Below are positions 24,602 to 31,344 of a stretch of DNA of 40,018 nucleotides, one piece after another. The DNA lies in NCBI GenBank assembly GCA_035552775.1, contig DASZKW010000022.1, positions 1-40,018 on the forward strand, given 5' to 3'. The notes below the pieces were generated by a model that worked only from the letters and a program-made list of their open reading frames with translations, had not been told where the DNA came from and did not search any database. The translations under genes and the position numbers were made by a program. This DNA is from DASZKW01 sp035552775. Its GTDB lineage: Bacteria > Actinomycetota > Acidimicrobiia > Acidimicrobiales > Palsa-688. The first letter of the stretch is position 1; every line of letters begins with the position of its first letter.

Positions 24602-24865
24602 CTAGCCCGACCCGGCCAGGATCTCGGCCTGCGTGGCGGCGGCGTGCAGGCCGGAGGCAGCCTGGGCCAGATTGTCGTTGATGCGGTCGGTGGCGGGGCC
24701 GATGACCGCGCACTGCGTCTCCACGGCGCGCACACCGAAGGTGATCTTGGCCAGGTTGGCGGCGATGCTGCGGAGCTGGCCGGCGATGTGGTGGAGGAAG
24801 AAGCCGAGCACGGCGACGAACGCCACAATGTCGAACAGAGTCAGGACGATGTGCAGGGCGACCAT
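24602..24865 (-). CDS. Small single-span membrane protein with helical tail (paralogue of 29705-30022)
   Basis: An 87-residue protein. It has an N-terminal membrane helix (MVALHIVLTLFDIVAFVAVLGFFL) and a long amphipathic tail with ITFGVRAVETQCAVIGPATDRINDNLAQAASGLHAAATQAE. The tail matches LIGVRAIANQTEPVGDVVAGIAGDVAA in the protein at 29705. GGGAGG lies 5 nt before ATG 24865. The start overlaps the preceding gene's stop region. Confidence 0.7.
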   Translation of the reverse strand: MVALHIVLTLFDIVAFVAVLGFFLHHIAGQLRSIAANLAKITFGVRAVETQCAVIGPATDRINDNLAQAASGLHAAATQAEILAGSG

Positions 24866-25143
24866 CATCGCCTCCCGTCTACGCCGAGGAGTTGGGCATG
24901 GCGTCCGACCTCGACGCGCAGGTCGTTGGTCTGAACCGCCGCTTGATCGAGCATCCAGGTGGTGGCGGTGTTGGCGGCCAGGCGGGTGGCCGTGTTCCAC
25001 GCGTCGTCGACCCGCTCGTCGATGTCCTTGACGAACGACGACAGCAGGGTCAGCAACACGATGACCGCGATGATCAGGACGACCCCCATGCCGAGGGCTA
25101 TCCACCAGAAGTTGAGGTCCTCCTGGGTCAGGGCGATGATCAT
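24865..25143 (-). CDS. Small single-span membrane protein with coiled-coil tail
   Basis: A 92-residue protein. A short outside or cytosolic lead (MIIALTQEDLNFWW) precedes a strong membrane helix (IALGMGVVLIIAVIVLLTLLSSF) and a helical tail (VKDIDERVDDAWNTATRLAANTATTWMLDQ...LRVEVGRHAQLLG). Start ATG 25143 overlaps the preceding stop as ATGA. No named family. Confidence 0.7.
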   Translation of the reverse strand: MIIALTQEDLNFWWIALGMGVVLIIAVIVLLTLLSSFVKDIDERVDDAWNTATRLAANTATTWMLDQAAVQTNDLRVEVGRHAQLLGVDGRR

Positions 25144-25400
25144 GACTGGGCCTCCAGCAGCTCGCGCGCGGCTGTCGCACTGCGGTTGATGTCCTTGATG
25201 CCCTCGACGACCTTCGACACTTCCCACAAGGCCATGGTGTTGGCGCGCCCGTCGTCGAGTGCCAGGGTGACCTCGCGCGCCTGCAAGGCGATGGTGCGGG
25301 CCAGATTCAAGATGATGGCAACCAGCACGACGACGATGGCCACCACCACGGCGGTGACGGAAAAGCCGACGTACCACCCGGTAAGCGAAGCCAGCTCCAC
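25140..25400 (-). CDS. Small single-span membrane protein with coiled-coil tail (DUF948-like layout)
   Basis: An 86-residue protein, first gene of a four-gene operon. The membrane helix is VGFSVTAVVVAIVVVLVAIIL; the tail NLARTIALQAREVTLALDDGRANTMALWEVSKVVEGIKDINRSATAARELLEA is predicted by eye to be a coiled coil. Its YVG-helix-tail layout recalls the protein at 30082-30330. GGGGGAG precedes GTG 25400 by 3 nt. Confidence 0.7.
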   Translation of the reverse strand: MELASLTGWYVGFSVTAVVVAIVVVLVAIILNLARTIALQAREVTLALDDGRANTMALWEVSKVVEGIKDINRSATAARELLEAQS

Positions 25401-25435
25401 GAACTCCCCCTTGCTAGGCAGCTGACCGTCTACGA

Positions 25436-25463
25436 TTGGCGATCAGTGTCAAAAGCATACTCT
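25436..25463 (+). promoter_or_regulatory. Possible sigma70-type promoter for the PsbP-like membrane protein
   Basis: TTGGCG (25436-25441) and TACTCT (25458-25463) are separated by 16 bp, giving a leader of about 55 nt to GTG 25526. The match is moderate. A TTGACA on the opposite strand (25447-25452) may serve the divergent operon. Confidence 0.3.
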
Positions 25464-25525
25464 AGGTTGGCCCCATGCGGAAAGCCCCAAAACGTCTATC
25501 GTGCTGAACCCGTGGTGGTGAACCC

Positions 25526-26458
25526 GTGGTGCTGATCGGCGGGGACGGTGGTCGCCCCGATCCTGAGGTTCCTGCGGAGCAGGAGACCGAGACTCCTCCC
25601 GGGGCCGGCGATGCCCCGGTGGGCACGGAGACGGCCGGGTCGCAGGAACCGGAAAAGACGAGCACACCGCTGAGCCCTCCGCCCAGCCAAGAGGGCGACT
25701 CGTGGGACGGACCCGAGTCGCCCTCTGAGAGCGCAGCCGCGCCCTTGGTTCCATCGGGTCCACGTCCGCGCCGGCCCCGGGGTCCTCTGGTGGCCGCCGG
25801 CGCCGGTGTGATCGTCGTGGGCCTGGCCGTGGGCGCCTTCTTCCTCGGTCGAGGGACAACCGGGACGGGCCACCACTCCACATCGACCACCACCGTGGCC
25901 CCGCGTCCGGCCCCCACCGGTTTCGTAACCTTCCACGACGCGGCCGACGGTTTCTCCCTGTCGTACCCGAGGGCGTGGCAGCGGGTGGCCGACCCGGCTG
26001 TCCCCCTCATCGTGAGCGCCGGCGGCAATGACGCCTTCTCGGTGCGGGTGCTGCGTCTCCAGTCGCCGGTCAACACCAACAACGCGGCCGACGTGCAGGC
26101 GGTCACCAATGCCATCTTGAGCACTCCAGGCGCCAAGCTGACGATCCTCGGCCAGCAGGCCGTGACCGTCGCCGGGATCCACGGCTACTACTACTTCTAC
26201 ACCTTCCCCTCGGGCAATCAGGTGGGGGTGCACGCCCACTACTTCTTGTTCCAGGGGCGCAAGCTGACCATCATCGTGTTCCAGGCGCTCCCCCTCGGGG
26301 ATTTCCAGCGGCTTGCCGCGACCTTCGACCAGATATCGTCCAGCTACAAGAGCGATCCCAACGTGCTCGGTCCGACGCCGGCGCCGGCGGCACCGTCCAC
26401 GACGGCGGGAGGCTCGACTAGCACCACAGCCCCGCGCTCGACCACGACGGCTGGCTGA
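25526..26458 (+). CDS. Membrane-anchored protein with PsbP/DUF1795-like outer domain
   Basis: A 310-residue protein. The first 85 residues are a disordered Pro/Glu/Ser-rich cytosolic part, followed by one membrane helix (LVAAGAGVIVVGLAVGAFFLG) and a Thr-rich linker. An outer domain of about 170 residues starts FVTFHDAADGFSLSYPRAWQRV, the typical opening of PsbP/Mog1-like domains. It contains HGYYYFYTFPSGNQVGVHAHYFLFQGRKLTIIVFQA and ends in a Thr/Pro tail. Such domains in actinobacteria have unknown roles. It is alone on its strand between two membrane-protein operons of the hydrogenase island. Confidence 0.72.
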   Translation: MVLIGGDGGRPDPEVPAEQETETPPGAGDAPVGTETAGSQEPEKTSTPLSPPPSQEGDSWDGPESPSESAAAPLVPSGPRPRRPRGPLVAAGAGVIVVGLAVGAFFLGRGTTGTGHHSTSTTTVAPRPAPTGFVTFHDAADGFSLSYPRAWQRVADPAVPLIVSAGGNDAFSVRVLRLQSPVNTNNAADVQAVTNAILSTPGAKLTILGQQAVTVAGIHGYYYFYTFPSGNQVGVHAHYFLFQGRKLTIIVFQALPLGDFQRLAATFDQISSSYKSDPNVLGPTPAPAAPSTTAGGSTSTTAPRSTTTAG

Positions 26459-26474
26459 GCAGCGACGCCGGGCG

Positions 26475-26562
26475 GGCCCTGGGCTGCGGCGGCCCTGGCT
26501 GCGGCGGCCCTGGCTGCGGCGGCCCTGGCTGCGGCGGCCCGACTGCGGCGGCCCTGGCTGCA
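26475..26562. repeat. Tandem repeat of about 15 bp, six copies
   Basis: The unit GGCCCTGGCTGCGGC occurs in perfect copies at 26491-26505, 26506-26520 and 26521-26535, with variant copies at 26475-26490, 26536-26549 and 26550-26562. It lies just downstream of the stop at 26458 and is not in a supported gene. Confidence 0.85.
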
Positions 26563-26597
26563 CAAGTCGACATCAAATCGGCGCTTGGGCCATTTGA

Positions 26598-26635
26598 TGC
26601 ATACATAGGTACGGCCGGTCGTACCTATGTATGCA
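26598..26635. repeat. Long perfect inverted repeat (16-bp arms)
   Basis: TGCATACATAGGTACG (26598-26613) pairs perfectly with CGTACCTATGTATGCA (26620-26635) around gccggt. The arms are AT-rich compared with the region and no T-tract follows. It could be an operator, a recombination site or a hairpin that stabilises a transcript end. Bases 26636-26756 hold nothing recognisable. Confidence 0.7.
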
Positions 26636-26756
26636 GCAAATACCTCCCCGCGAGCAATGGTGCATAGATAGGCCGGCACCCGGCCTCCGAGGCCCGCTGC
26701 CGTCGCGCTGCGAGCCCGGACCTCGCGCTGCCGCCGGTCAAGGACATCGACGACGA

Positions 26757-26802
26757 AAGCCGCCCCCAGTGGTCGTCCGTGGACGACCACTGGGGGCGGC
26801 TT
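26757..26802 (-). terminator. Strong hairpin terminator of the heptad-repeat operon
   Basis: Two perfectly complementary 22-bp arms (26757-26778 and 26781-26802; inner part GTGGTCGTCC/GGACGACCAC) are separated by 2 bp. It begins 61 bp past the stop of the minus-strand gene ending at 26864. On that strand a short T-run (TTTCGTCG) follows. It may act in both directions. Confidence 0.6.
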
Positions 26803-26863
26803 CGCAGACCCCAGGTTTTGCAGGCCCCGGCGCGGTTGAAATGCCGGACCCACGGTTACTGCC

Positions 26864-27673
26864 TTAGCACCCGCCCAGGATACCTCCCAGGAGGTTACCC
26901 AGCCCCAGGGTCTGGAGGATACATGCGGGAGTGAGCTTGATGGCCCCGCTGTCGGCGATGGCAGCCGCATGCCCGTTGATCGAGCCGATCTGGCCAAGGA
27001 TGGTGGCCGTGTCGGCCTTGATCGGCCCGGCGGCCCCGATGATGACATCAGCGCGGTGGTTGATGGCCACGATCCCGCCCTGGATGGTCGAGACCACGGG
27101 AGCGAGGCTGGTGAAGGTGCCGTTGATGGAGTGCACCGTGGCGTTGATGGGCGCCACGCTGCCGGCGATCGAGTCCACGTTGCCGTTGATGGCGCCAACC
27201 GTGCCGCTGATCGAGTTAACGGTGCTGTTGATCGGTCCCACCACCCCGCTGATGGAGTTGACGGTGCCGTTGATCGAGTTGACGGTGCTCTGGATCGAGC
27301 GGACGGAGCTGTTGATCGTCCCGGCGTAGTTGTTGATGCTCGACGCGCTGCCGTTGATGCTGGAAGTGGCCGAGATGATCTGACCGGCCTGGGCCGACAG
27401 GGGTTGGGCGGCAACCAGGATCTGGCGAGCCAGGGAGTTGGTCCGATCCAACACCGGGATGGTGTTGAGGTTGGTGTTGATGTTCTTCACCGCCGGGGTG
27501 ATGGTCCTGGTGACCGCGGTGTTGATGTTGACCGCGGAGATCACCGTGCGGGACAGCAGCACCACGGCGAAGAGGGCGAAACCCAAGAACAACACCAGGT
27601 TGAGGCCCACCAACCCGCTCTCGTCTCTACGGCTCGCGTCCTTCCCCCAAGAGCGGGGGTGCCCCCTCAGCAC
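26864..27673 (-). CDS. Membrane protein with long heptad repeats and C-terminal Cys pair (paralogue 3)
   Basis: A 269-residue protein. A membrane helix (VGLNLVLFLGFALFAVVLLSRTV, about 22-44) follows a basic N-terminus, so the rest should be outside. Residues about 95-215 are seven-residue repeats of the form I-N-x-[ST]-[VA]-x-S (SINGTVN, SISGVVG, PINSTVN, AINGNVD). The C-terminus has two Cys 18 apart (PACILQ... to LGGC). GTG 27673 overlaps the preceding stop by 7 nt. No family is recognised. Together with the two genes upstream it forms a paralogous set. Confidence 0.75.
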   Translation of the reverse strand: MLRGHPRSWGKDASRRDESGLVGLNLVLFLGFALFAVVLLSRTVISAVNINTAVTRTITPAVKNINTNLNTIPVLDRTNSLARQILVAAQPLSAQAGQIISATSSINGSASSINNYAGTINSSVRSIQSTVNSINGTVNSISGVVGPINSTVNSISGTVGAINGNVDSIAGSVAPINATVHSINGTFTSLAPVVSTIQGGIVAINHRADVIIGAAGPIKADTATILGQIGSINGHAAAIADSGAIKLTPACILQTLGLGNLLGGILGGC

Positions 27674-28584
27674 GAGGCCCCACCATGGAGAGAGTTGAGG
27701 GTCGCGATGAGCGTCGAGGTGCAGATGGCGGTGAGGTGCCCATCGATGCTGCCCACACCACCGACGATGTTGACCAGGTCATCCTGGGCCGGGGCCAGCA
27801 CGTTGTCGGCGATCGCCACCCGCTGGTGGATGTTTTGCACGCCGAGCTGGTTGGACCCGCAACTGAAGTTACCGACGGTCGTGCCCGCACCCGGCGTGTA
27901 GACGCCGTTGGTCTCGGGGGCGTTGCAGTTGCCGTTGGCTCCGTTGGCGGTGATGAGGGTGCCGTTGATGTTGTTGGCCGTGCCGAGGACGGTGTTGAGG
28001 ACCCCGGAGGTATCCACAAGCGACGAAGAGATGCCGTTGAGGTTTGACGTGATCCCCCCGAGGGTCGACGCCACGCCACCAAGGGTGGACGAGGTACCGA
28101 CGAGCGTCGACGAGACTCCCCCCAGAGTCGATGAGGTGCCCACCAGGGTGCCGGCGACCTGCACGAGCATGGGTGACGTGCTCTTGAGCGACCCGTCGAT
28201 CGAGGTGAGCTTCCCCTCGATGGACGTCAGGTTGGAGATGATCTGGTTGCCCTGGCCGGGGATGGCCACGAGCGCCTGGTTGATGCCCCCGAGGCTGGAG
28301 TTTATCCCGGCGATCTGGCTGGGCAGGGTCTTGGTGTGGCCACCTGCCCCGGTCACCGCTCGCTGGGCGACGGCCAGGGAGCCGTTGATGCTGGATAGGG
28401 CGTTGCTGATGAAGATCAGGTAGACCACGACCACCAGGACCACCACGGCGGCCAGGGCTACCCAGACCTTGAGCCAGCGGCTGAGGAATGCCCGCCGGTC
28501 GGACTCGGCCAGGACGTCGCGGGACTCCTGGCTACGTACAGACCTCGGACGGTAATCACCGGGCAATGTGCTCGTTGCTGTCAT
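27667..28584 (-). CDS. Membrane protein with heptad repeats and C-terminal Cys pair (paralogue 2)
   Basis: A 305-residue protein. A 50-residue charged N-terminus precedes one membrane helix (VWVALAAVVVLVVVVYLIFIS). The repeat part has SSTLGGV/SSTLVGT units and GKLTSIDGSL-type heptads over about residues 90-200. A domain with two Cys (NGNCNAPE, NFSCGSN) and a C-terminal pair 17 apart (TAICTS ... GGASC) follow. GGAGAGGA precedes ATG 28584. Function unknown; a long extracytoplasmic coiled coil anchored in the membrane is the likely form. Confidence 0.75.
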   Translation of the reverse strand: MTATSTLPGDYRPRSVRSQESRDVLAESDRRAFLSRWLKVWVALAAVVVLVVVVYLIFISNALSSINGSLAVAQRAVTGAGGHTKTLPSQIAGINSSLGGINQALVAIPGQGNQIISNLTSIEGKLTSIDGSLKSTSPMLVQVAGTLVGTSSTLGGVSSTLVGTSSTLGGVASTLGGITSNLNGISSSLVDTSGVLNTVLGTANNINGTLITANGANGNCNAPETNGVYTPGAGTTVGNFSCGSNQLGVQNIHQRVAIADNVLAPAQDDLVNIVGGVGSIDGHLTAICTSTLIATLNSLHGGASC

Positions 28585-28598
28585 TGTCGATTCCTCTC

Positions 28599-29330
28599 CT
28601 AACAGCCAGCCGTGTGGGCGCCCAAGCTGGTCGCCTTGTCGATACATGCGGCCTCGTGGTTGGCCACGTTGGCACCGCTGATGATGTTGCCGGCATCACC
28701 CAGGATCGCCCGGGCGACGCTGATGGTGACGTCCAGGTTGCTGTTGATTATGTTGACGCCGTTCTGGATGGCCCCGGCCACCGACAGGATCGAAGCGGCG
28801 GTGCCGTTGATGCCCTTGGCGGTGCTGTTGATCGCGCTGGCGCTGTTGCTGATGGAGGAGGCGTCGTTGTTGACCGCCCCCGCGCTGGCGTTGATCGAGT
28901 TGGCGCTGCCGTTGACGGCCGTGGCACTGGAGAGAATCGAGCTGGCGCTGCCATTGATGGCAGTAGCGCTGCCGTCGATCGACCGGGCGCTGTTGTTGAC
29001 GGTGCCCGCGCTGGTGTTGATCGACCCGGCGGTGCCGTTGACCGCGCCGGCGAGGTTGACGATCTGGGCGAGCTCGCCCTGAAGCGGCTGCGCCGACTTG
29101 AGGATCGACGAAGCCAGGTCGTTGGTGTGATTGAGCTGGATCACCGAGTCGGTGTCGGTATTGATCCCCCGACCCGTCTGGGCGATGCTTGCCGCTTCAC
29201 CGTTGATGTGGGCGGCGTTGGACTGAACCCTCCAAAGGAGGATGATCGCCAACACCACCACCACCAGAACAAGTACGACCGAGAAGGTGGCAGGCACACC
29301 ACCCTCGTTCCTATTTAGACGACTCGCCAT
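28599..29330 (-). CDS. Membrane protein with regular seven-residue repeats and C-terminal Cys pair (paralogue 1)
   Basis: A 243-residue protein. Basic start MASRLNR, one membrane helix (FSVVLVLVVVVLAIILLW), then about 20 uninterrupted heptads [IV]-N-x-[ST]-A-x-x (VNGSANS, INASAGA, VNNDASS, INSTAKG, INGTAAS). It ends in a Cys pair 14 apart (AACIDK ... HTAGC). GGGGAG lies 7 nt before ATG 29330. Ala at the second core position suggests tightly packed helices. No known family; the regularity points to an extended rod or bundle outside the membrane. Confidence 0.75.
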   Translation of the reverse strand: MASRLNRNEGGVPATFSVVLVLVVVVLAIILLWRVQSNAAHINGEAASIAQTGRGINTDTDSVIQLNHTNDLASSILKSAQPLQGELAQIVNLAGAVNGTAGSINTSAGTVNNSARSIDGSATAINGSASSILSSATAVNGSANSINASAGAVNNDASSISNSASAINSTAKGINGTAASILSVAGAIQNGVNIINSNLDVTISVARAILGDAGNIISGANVANHEAACIDKATSLGAHTAGC

Positions 29331-29488
29331 AAAGGCACTCCCCCCAGGTTGTTGTATTCGCCGGGTTTGACGAACGACGGAGCCCGATTTGGCTCGCTTC
29401 TGATGTATTGGTTTTGCTGGTACTTCCGGTCATGCTTACCTTGCCGCTGTCGCTTCTATTTCTGGTATTTCCAACGTCGTTCCTGCTG

Positions 29489-29665
29489 TCAGGTCCTGCG
29501 GACCTTCTCCTTCACGTAGTTGGCGATGGTCGCAGTCGTCGTTTGGACCGCGTGCTTTTCCCTCACGTGGGCCGAGACCTTACCCATCAGCGCTTCTTCT
29601 GTATCCGCTTTGCCCTGCCACCTGCAGGCGTGGTCGGCGTCTCGTCATCTGAACTCGTAGGGCAT
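29489..29665 (-). CDS. DUF1059-like small protein with in-frame TGA (candidate selenoprotein)
   Basis: Fifty-eight residues when TGA at 29647-29645 (codon 7) is read through: MPYEFR-U-RDADHACRWQGK, then TEEALMGKVSAHVREKH and a C-terminal helix ending KEKVRRT. DUF1059 proteins of similar length begin with aromatic-x-C-[KR]-D-x4-C and continue with a TEEEL...HAxxxH helix. Here U7-R-D-x4-C14 puts the TGA exactly on the first conserved Cys. GGAGAGGA lies 8 nt before ATG 29665. The frame is open across the TGA from start to the final TGA at 29491-29489. A hairpin with an AGGUG loop follows. The role of DUF1059 is unknown. A Cys-to-stop mutation is the alternative. An annotation that stops at TGA would miss the gene entirely. 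Confidence 0.72.
29614..29628 (-). promoter_or_regulatory. SECIS-like hairpin 3' of the TGA in the DUF1059-like gene
   Basis: On the minus strand CCUGC-AGGUG-GCAGG forms a perfect 5-bp stem with a five-base loop containing GGU, and a further G-C pair is possible below a bulge. The UGA (29645-29647) is 21 nt from the loop. The UGCAGGU around the loop resembles that of the E. coli fdhF element, from memory. Confidence 0.6.
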
Positions 29666-29704
29666 CCTTTGTTTCCTCTCCGTTGGGATAGCAGCGGCGC
29701 CGGA

Positions 29705-30022
29705 TCAGGCCCGACCGGAAGCTCGCGAGCGAGAGCGGCCCCTGGGCAGCGGGGCCGCGCCCCGGCCACGGGCCGGTAGCAGACCCCGCAGCGCTCCTTG
29801 TATAGCAGCCACATCGCCGGCGATGCCGGCTACCACGTCGCCCACCGGCTCGGTCTGGTTGGCGATGGCGCGTACCCCGATGAGGATCGTGCCCAAGGTG
29901 AAGGTGACCTTCTTCAGTGTGTAGGCGACAGCTATCAAGTAACCCGCGATGGCGAGCACCACCACGGCGATGATTACAAAGGCCACCCAGGTGGCAATCC
30001 CGATTCCCAATGATGCCAGCAT
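29705..30022 (-). CDS. Small single-span membrane protein (paralogue of 24602-24865)
   Basis: A 105-residue protein. N-terminal membrane helix (IATWVAFVIIAVVVLAIAGYLIAVAY), amphipathic tail LKKVTFTLGTILIGVRAIANQTEPVGDVVAGIAGDVAAIQGALRGLL, and an Arg/Gly/Ala-rich basic end. The GVRA...T...V.. tail aligns with the protein at 24602. ATG 30022 is preceded by AGG 7 nt away. It sits just upstream of the DUF1059-like gene. Confidence 0.7.
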   Translation of the reverse strand: MLASLGIGIATWVAFVIIAVVVLAIAGYLIAVAYTLKKVTFTLGTILIGVRAIANQTEPVGDVVAGIAGDVAAIQGALRGLLPARGRGAAPLPRGRSRSRASGRA

Positions 30023-30081
30023 CTGTCTACCTGCTCCCGTCCTGATCATGCACTCGGTATGGGCTCTTCACCGTAGGGACC

Positions 30082-30330
30082 TCACAGGAGGCGCTTGAGG
30101 GCGGCACCATAGCGACCAACCTCTTGCAACGCAATGCCGGTCAGCTCCTTGGTTCGCGCCAGCTTGGGAACGGCGTCGAGGGTGCCGGTGAGGGCGACGC
30201 CGTGCTCGAGGACATCGTCTGCATAAGCCTTGATCTCCTTCACGGGCGCCATGAGCCGGCTCAGCAAGGTCAAGACAACCGGCAATATCAGCACCAACGT
30301 CAGCGCTTCACCTACGTACCACCAGACCAC
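30082..30330 (-). CDS. Small single-span membrane protein, first gene of its unit
   Basis: An 82-residue protein. Membrane helix VGEALTLVLILPVVLTLLSRL and helical tail VKEIKAYADDVLEHGVALTGTLDAVPKLARTKELTGIALQEVGRYGAALKRLL. GTG 30330 has GGGGGG 8 nt upstream. Layout and the YVG lead resemble the protein at 25140. A candidate promoter lies 55 bp upstream, so this and the following five genes may form their own transcription unit. Confidence 0.65.
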   Translation of the reverse strand: MVWWYVGEALTLVLILPVVLTLLSRLMAPVKEIKAYADDVLEHGVALTGTLDAVPKLARTKELTGIALQEVGRYGAALKRLL

Positions 30331-30355
30331 TCGGACATCCCCCCTGTCGGCTGAC

Positions 30356-30390
30356 CCAATCGCTGTTGGCTGTTCCAATCGCGCAGTATA
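30356..30390 (-). promoter_or_regulatory. Candidate promoter with direct repeats before the membrane-protein unit
   Basis: On the minus strand TATACT (30385-30390 complement) is a good -10 hexamer without a clear -35, suggesting activator help. Two direct repeats GCGATTGG (complements of 30356-30363 and 30375-30382), 19 bp apart, lie between it and the GTG at 30330. Confidence 0.35.
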
Positions 30391-30432
30391 GGACACTCGC
30401 TCATAGCGCGCCAGTGACGATATCGCGGAACT

Positions 30433-31344
30433 TCACAGGGTGCCCTCGCCCACGATCTCCAACCGGCGCAGCATGTTCACCGACACCCGCTCGACCATGC
30501 CCGTCGCCGAAACCACCTCCAGGCGCCCCGATGCATCCACCCGCTGGGCCACTCCCCTGGCTTCTCCCTTGGGCAGCAGGTACACCTTCACGCGCCGGCC
30601 CAGCAACAAGCAGGACTGGTCGTAGGCGGCCGCCGCCAGGGCGCATCCGTCAGCGCCTTCCCGCAGCCATCCCGTCCTTTGATCGAGCGCGCCCAGCACC
30701 TCGTCGAGCAGCGTGTCGCGGCCCGCGCTCCCCAACCCGAGCGCCGCCAGATCGAGCCGGATGCTTAACACCGCACTGCTCACCTGCCCGGGGCCCAACT
30801 GGATGTCGGTCTTGAGGGATCCCACCACCTGCTCGGTCTCGACGTCTACCACGGTATCAGGCCAGATCACACCCACCCGGCGGCCGCTGGTTGCGGCCGC
30901 GGCCTCGGCGCTGGCCAGTCCGCCGACCAGCCACACCGCGTCCGCCAACTCCACGGGAAGCGTCGGACGCAGCACGATGGCAGCCGCAAGGGTTGTCGCT
31001 GCCGGCGCCGGCCACATCTCGCTAAGACGGCCCAGGGGACTGATTTCGCGCTCGGATACCACGGTGGCTCCTTCGGGGGCCGCGTCCTGACGGGCCCACG
31101 CCAGGGCCATCGCCCCGACCGATACCGCCACCGAGAAACGGCGCTCAGGGTGGCCTCGGCGCTGACCCACCGTGAAGCCGCCCCCTGGCGCGCCAGCCAT
31201 CCCGGCCCGGCCGGCCGGAGTCGCGGCCCCGCCGGCACCGCCGGCCGGAGTCCCGGCCCCAGCCGGAGTGCCGGCCCCAGCCGGAGTGCCGGCCCCGCCG
31301 GCCGGAGTGTCGCCCCCGCCGGCCGGGCTCCTCCCGTCGGTCAC
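30433..31344 (-). CDS. Biotin/lipoate-ligase-like protein in the hydrogenase operon
   Basis: A 303-residue protein. The first 70 residues are a repetitive PAGAGTPAG linker. The rest follows the order of the BPL/LplA catalytic fold: ISPLGRLSEMWPAPAATTLAAAIVLRP, WLVGGLASAEAAAATSGRRVGVIWPDTVV (where ligases have WPNDL), a strand with VVGSLKTDIQ in place of the KVAGIL lysine region, AVLSIRLDL, and a C-terminal SH3-like part (VAQRVDASGRLEVVSATG). The GRGRxGR adenylate loop is not conserved, so ligase activity is doubtful. GTG 31344 overlaps the previous stop as GTGA. It is the last gene of the structural operon. Confidence 0.65.
   Translation of the reverse strand: MTDGRSPAGGGDTPAGGAGTPAGAGTPAGAGTPAGGAGGAATPAGRAGMAGAPGGGFTVGQRRGHPERRFSVAVSVGAMALAWARQDAAPEGATVVSEREISPLGRLSEMWPAPAATTLAAAIVLRPTLPVELADAVWLVGGLASAEAAAATSGRRVGVIWPDTVVDVETEQVVGSLKTDIQLGPGQVSSAVLSIRLDLAALGLGSAGRDTLLDEVLGALDQRTGWLREGADGCALAAAAYDQSCLLLGRRVKVYLLPKGEARGVAQRVDASGRLEVVSATGMVERVSVNMLRRLEIVGEGTL

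Noticed and set aside
26475..26562. Possible CRISPR-like array
   Set aside because: Units of about 15 bp are directly adjacent with no spacers, and no cas genes are present.
26969..29318. Long plus-strand frames opposite the heptad-repeat proteins (DRADGAVD-type repeats)
   Set aside because: They are antisense mirrors of the 21-bp periodic repeats. The minus-strand products have ribosome-binding sites, membrane anchors and shared Cys ends.
29587..29814. A 75-codon minus-strand frame beginning MWLLYKERCG
   Set aside because: It overlaps the end of the membrane-protein gene in another frame, lacks a plausible start signal, and the neighbouring frame gives the DUF1059-like protein with a good ribosome-binding site.
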